Origin: Limnomonas spitsbergensis
Taxonomy: Eukaryota; Chlorophyta; Chlorophyceae; Chlamydomonadales
NCBI GenBank assembly: GCA_037349105.1
Contig: JAYJMM010000034.1
Location: 1,922,001-1,986,000, forward strand
Length of the DNA stretch: 64,000 nt
Reading direction: 5' to 3'
The notes under the pieces were generated by a model, which saw only the letters and a list, made by a program, of their open reading frames with translations, had not been told where the DNA came from and searched no databases. How positions within the stretch are numbered: the first letter of the stretch is position 1; every line of letters starts with the position of its first letter. Made by a program: the position numbers and the translations under genes. This document shows positions 60,030 through 64,000 of this stretch, in pieces.

Positions 60030-60975
60030 AGAAAACTAGGTCGTTTGAGGGGTATATGGCAGTTGACTACTGGAGGTGGCTTATTTCAGAAATTATTGAC
60101 ATTTGTCACTGACGTTACACCTCTAGGCATGTGTCTCTGTCTGAAATGGGCGCTCATTTCAAACAGTCACTGGTGGTGGTGGCTGGGCCGAACCCTCTGT
60201 TGAGTTTTGAGATCCCAAGAACCAGGCGTCTCTGGGATTGTTTTCTTTCTGGTCGATTTCTACCGGTATGCCAGGTGGGTAAACTGGTGTTTTTGGTTCA
60301 CTGTTCACTGTTCAACCTAAAAGATGACCGTGCCCTCTTTTAGTATAAACCACTGATCGTCAATTATACCCTTGAGTGCGCATACCCCTGTAAAGTTGAT
60401 CATACCCTTGTGTGTACAAGTTGGCCTGAGTGTTATGGGGCTCTCTTCTCCCAGCCTCTCCTTCTGCTCACGTGTCACATAGGCTCTCTCCCTCATCCAT
60501 CACTTACTCCTCCTCTTGAGCCATAAAAGAATGATATGGTGGATGCCCATACCGAAACGGAAAATGTCCTAGAAATAGAAGGCATAAACAGCTAAGCCAT
60601 GGCATCCATGTTCACCAAACTGGCAATCACAGATTGAGCTCAGGCAAGTGAACAGCCCGAAACTAAAAGTACCGGTATCTGAAGATATGTCATCTTCACT
60701 ACAAATTTCCTGCCCTTCTCACACCAGCCAGCCAAACTTCAAGGGGCAGGACTTCCTTCGTGCTGAGAGGAGCATAGGTCATGACCTCATGAGGCCTCTG
60801 TTCATACAAATATAGTACAAAGTGAATGTTGCACAAGAATAATAATGTACTAAGAAGCAGAAACCTCAATTTGTTCAGTCATTGCAGTAGTTGTGCGAGG
60901 CATCCGAGAGGCAAATGTGAAATGTCACCAGCCAACGTTGACGACTTGACGCATGCTTTAGAGCCGGGGGAGCCG
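60030..60975. other. Intergenic, convergent 3' ends of ASH2-like and CRIPT
   Basis: No gene recognised. It has a fragment of a family-2 arm at 60105-60130 (TGACGTTACACCTCTAGGC). A TGTAA polyadenylation-like motif is at about 60387, 360 bases after the ASH2 stop. Confidence 0.5.
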
Positions 60976-62008
60976 CTAATGCGTTGACTGCTTGTACACT
61001 TTTGTATTCTCCAACACTTGAACTCCACATAGTTCGCAGACACCTTCAAAATGATGGACAGGCGGGCAAACAGGCAAATTCGTGAATTCATTGTACGCTT
61101 CAGACAAAAGTTCACATATGCTGATGGCCCAGACGTCTTTCGCTTCCGGTAGTTGGATTGGGGATTAGGACCTTTTGTTTTGTTTTTGAGGGGGTCTCTT
61201 TCCTCTCTCTCTTTAGTTTCCAACCTTGCTGTTGGACGACGACGCAACCGAGCTTTGCAGCATGGCCCAGTGGTGTAACGTCATTGACATATGCTGATGT
61301 GCACATACACAAATTGTATGATATTCCTGCATATGACCGTTGCAAGGACCCGCATATCACACTCACCTTTTGTGTAAGCGCATGTATGGCAGAACATGCC
61401 CTCCTTATTGAGCATTGTTTTGCAAGTAGCACACTTTTTGCCTGCTCCATAGGGTGAGTACCTGTGCGTATCGGATAATACGTTGGTATAAGCGTTATCA
61501 AAAAACTGGTACTGGCAGCTACCACAGTCGCATATTTTTGGCAGATTTTGAGGTTGTGAGGGCTATTAATAAGAAGAAGCATGCTTGTATAGGATGAAAA
61601 GCCAAGTCACCATCATGTACAAAAGTGCATGGCTGCATGCAACTCTGAAATGGCGAGCAGCACAAGAAAGCATCTCTACAGTTACATGCCAAAACTCTGC
61701 CCAGGGGATCCTGCCTGTCTTTCTTTGTGAGCATCTTGTTTTCATTCAGCTTCCTTCCTCCACTGGCCATGGTGTTGCTCGCGCCAGCAGTCCACGGGTC
61801 GGGCGCAGATGGTACGTTCTACAATGTTGGTTCGTAACAGCTGTAAGTGAGTCTTATGCAGCAGTAGGATGCCAGATTATTCGGACAGGCGTACGTAGTG
61901 GGCAGCACGGCCAATAGACAGCAATTACATTGTCATGGCAGCATGGGAACCTCCAAGGGAACCAAGCTATACCTTGGCAAGTTTTTTCTCGCACTTTCCA
62001 CAAACCAT
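60976..62008 (-). CDS. CRIPT: CRIPT, cysteine-rich CXXC protein
   Basis: Four exons, 62008-61973, 61818-61715, 61461-61367 and 61043-60976, give exactly 100 residues (animal CRIPT is 101). It begins MVCGKCEKKLAK, then PDPWTAGASNTMASGGRKLN and KKCATCKTMLNKEGMFCHTC, and ends GVCELCGVQVLENTKVYKQ-STH. Four CXXC pairs are in their usual places. CRIPT was named for binding PDZ domains in neurons but is conserved in eukaryotes without synapses; in human cells it is associated with the minor spliceosome. Intron 2 has a GC donor (GACAG|GCAGGA); the flanking codons (KKDR|YSPYG) align with the family only with this choice. A family-2 arm is in intron 3 (about 61228-61290). It starts 154 bp from the divergent MPPB start. 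Confidence 0.93.
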
Positions 62009-62162
62009 GTCGAAACGTTCGGTAGAGATGCAAAACGCTAGGAAGGCAAAAGGACCCAGCGTATGTGTTGGGACTCAGCATGACGTACGGTGCATCTTCG
62101 GAGCTGCAATTGGGCAACTGCGTGAGCAATTAGCACACGTGAAACACCGTCATAATTGCATC
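62009..62162. promoter_or_regulatory. Short bidirectional promoter, CRIPT and MPPB
   Basis: Only 154 bp separate the start codons. Inside are a palindromic CACGTG (62136-62141) and a TGACGT (about 62080), both classical bZIP/bHLH sites in plants; binding here is inference. Confidence 0.6.
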
Positions 62163-64000
62163 ATGCGTGCCCTGGCTGGGCTGCTTCATCGTCAGCAAGA
62201 TGTCGGTCGTGCTGCTACCCGGGCCTATGGCGCCCTGGCATCAGCAGAGAAATCGCCATTCCTGAGGTTCAGTTCACCCATGCCCACAGACATTGACCAT
62301 ACTCCTCTTTTGTCTACTCTACCGGAAACACAGGTTCGCATTGTTATTTGCAGTGTGCCTGTGACATGATGAAGACGCGTAATCCTTGTTACAGATCACC
62401 ACGTTGGCGAATGGCATGAGAGTTGCGACGGAGTCGATTCCTTTCGCTGAAACGACCACGCTGGGAGTTTGGATTAACTCAGGCAGCAGGTTTGAGACAG
62501 ATGCCAACAACGGCGTCGCTCACTTCCTGGAGCACATTCTGTTCAAGGGGACCAAGGTAGGGAGACGTCCTTCTTTCTGTTCGGTATTTGATGCCGCGGC
62601 ATACCGTTTACTGGAACTCATGCGTTCTTTCGTACGCAATTCAGAGGCGCACTGTGAAAGAGCTGGAGATTGAGGTCGAGAACATGGGTGGCCAGCTGAA
62701 CGCATACACCGGTCGGGAACAGACCTGTTACTACGCAAAGGTCTTGGGGAAGGACATCAAGAAGGGTGTGGACATCCTCTCTGATATCCTACTGGCCTCG
62801 AACCTTGATGAGAGGGCAATCAACCGGGAGAGGGATGTGATTTTGCGGGAGATGGAAGAGGTAAGGGTGTAGGCCACTCACTGCCTTCAGCATGGCAAGT
62901 GTGCCTCCTCTTACGAGCAATGCCCCCTATCATGCAGGTGAATAAGCAGACTTCAGAGCTTGTGTTTGATCACTTGCATGCAACGGCATTCCAGCACAGT
63001 CCTTTGGGGCGCACAATCTTGGGCCCAGTCGAGAACATCAAGAGCATCAACAGGGATCAGCTGGTTCAGTACATCAAGACGCATTACAGGGGGCCTCGCA
63101 TGGTACGAGATAGGGCTGCAATCTTTCAGGACAGTTGGTCACTCGCGACACCTTCACGGAAGACTGACTCGTTTTTTCCCACAGGTTCTGGCTGCTGCCG
63201 GCGCTGTGAACCATGATGAGCTGGTCAGGTTGGCTGAAGATGCATTTGGGTCAGTGCCAGATGAGGATGCGTCTACTAGTGTACGCTCGCTGCTGCAGAA
63301 GGTGAGCCATGCTGGGGCTGGCCTCTGAGAAATGCACCTAAGCTCCTAGTTTGCCATATGAGCCATGAGGTGTGCAAACATGCCTTATGTGTGCAAGCAC
63401 TCCGAAACAACAAATAAATCTTATTTTTACTGGCATACAGGAGCCGGCCTTGTACACTGGCTCGTATGTGCACGATCGATTCCCAGACGCCACGGAGTGC
63501 TCGTTTGCTGTAGCTTTCAAGGGCGCCTCTTGGACAGACCCCGACTCCATTCCTCTCATGGTCATGCAGACGATGCTCGGTACGTGCTTATATCAATGGA
63601 CGATTCAGAAGTCACAATTGCAAATAGATAAAGCAGAACTCACTTCAGCTTGGCACTTGACTGTTTATACACACCATTTTATTTTGGCATAAATCAGCTA
63701 AAATTTCATCTACCGCACCTCATGGCCCATGGCCAAGGGGTCTTGAAGCAGAAAGCCCTGCTGCTCAGGCCATCGGCCGTAGGCCAGCCCAGGTCCAGTC
63801 CCCATCATCCCACTGGTGGCTGCCTGGCAGACCCCCTAACCTAGGTTTTCCGGAGCTCACTGAAATGAACTCCTGTAATTTCCGCCATCAGGTGGCTGGG
63901 ACAAGAACAGCAGTGTTGGCAAGCACGCTAGCAGCCAGCTGACGCAGACAGTGGCTGTGGAAGGCCTGGCTGACTCTTTCATGGCTTTCAACACCAACTA
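62163..64000 (+). CDS. MPPB: Mitochondrial processing peptidase beta subunit, 3' part outside window
   Basis: Seven exons are visible: 62163-62333, 62395-62556, 62645-62860, 62938-63102, 63185-63301, 63441-63579 and 63892 to the edge (about 360 codons). The N-terminus [20 protein letters not shown] is an amphipathic, Arg-rich mitochondrial presequence. The M16 metallopeptidase zinc site is complete: HFLEH (HXXEH) in exon 2 and the distal Glu in [12 protein letters not shown] of exon 3. Family blocks [40 protein letters not shown] and [18 protein letters not shown] follow. MPP-beta cleaves presequences in the matrix; in plants it is part of respiratory complex III. Intron 6 carries a family-1 element. 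The C-terminal half is missing only because the window ends. Confidence 0.95.
63655..63870 (+). mobile_element. Family-1 copy, MPPB intron 6
   Basis: Left end CACCATTTTATTTTGGCATAA, core TCATGGCCCATGGCC and CCCACTGGTGGCTGCC. About 75 nt from the donor, farther than most copies. Confidence 0.7.

Overview
This is nuclear DNA of a photosynthetic eukaryote, most likely a green alga. Genes are cut into many short exons with GT-AG (and several GC-AG) introns. Plastid-type proteins (an S4-domain protein of the photosystem II S4/YlmH family, a DUF760 protein) sit beside mitochondrial, nuclear and signalling genes. A short TTTAGGG-type tract, the plant/green-algal telomere unit, lies inside one intron. 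The FAM184-like coiled-coil gene is not a land-plant type, which argues for an alga. No CRISPR, bacterial operon, tRNA or rRNA was seen.

Thirteen genes could be rebuilt exon by exon; in the complete ones the reading frame closes across all proposed splice sites. Left to right: FAM184-like coiled-coil protein (-, runs off the left edge); S4-domain plastid protein (-); SLC37/G3P-type sugar-phosphate transporter (+); small tail-anchored protein of unknown family (-); TTC33-like TPR protein (-); DUF760 plastid protein (+); TEY-type MAP kinase (-); calmodulin-like protein (-); DNA topoisomerase VI subunit B (TOP6B, 20 exons over 14 kb, -); PRP39 splicing factor (-); ASH2-like SPRY protein (+); CRIPT (-); beta subunit of mitochondrial processing peptidase (+, runs off the right edge). 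Four gene pairs are divergent with 154-398 bp between start codons. Between about 27 and 36.7 kb I recognise no gene, only scattered coding-like fragments and repeats.

The remarkable part is the non-coding sequence. A family of roughly 150-220 bp elements with terminal inverted repeats like CAGTGTTTATTTTAG-GTGC is scattered on both strands. At least fourteen copies have one end within about 25 nt of a 5' splice site, and one end supplies the splice site itself. Second, many introns carry tandem, decaying copies of the edge of the neighbouring exon, including its splice site and some coding sequence; TOP6B has seven such places, one grown into a 1.2 kb 33-bp minisatellite. I consider these two linked patterns the best candidates for an undescribed process in this window.

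A second inverted-repeat element family, two hairpins and four inferred GC-AG introns complete the picture. Exon coordinates below come from reading by eye with frame and family logic; no transcript or database search was available.
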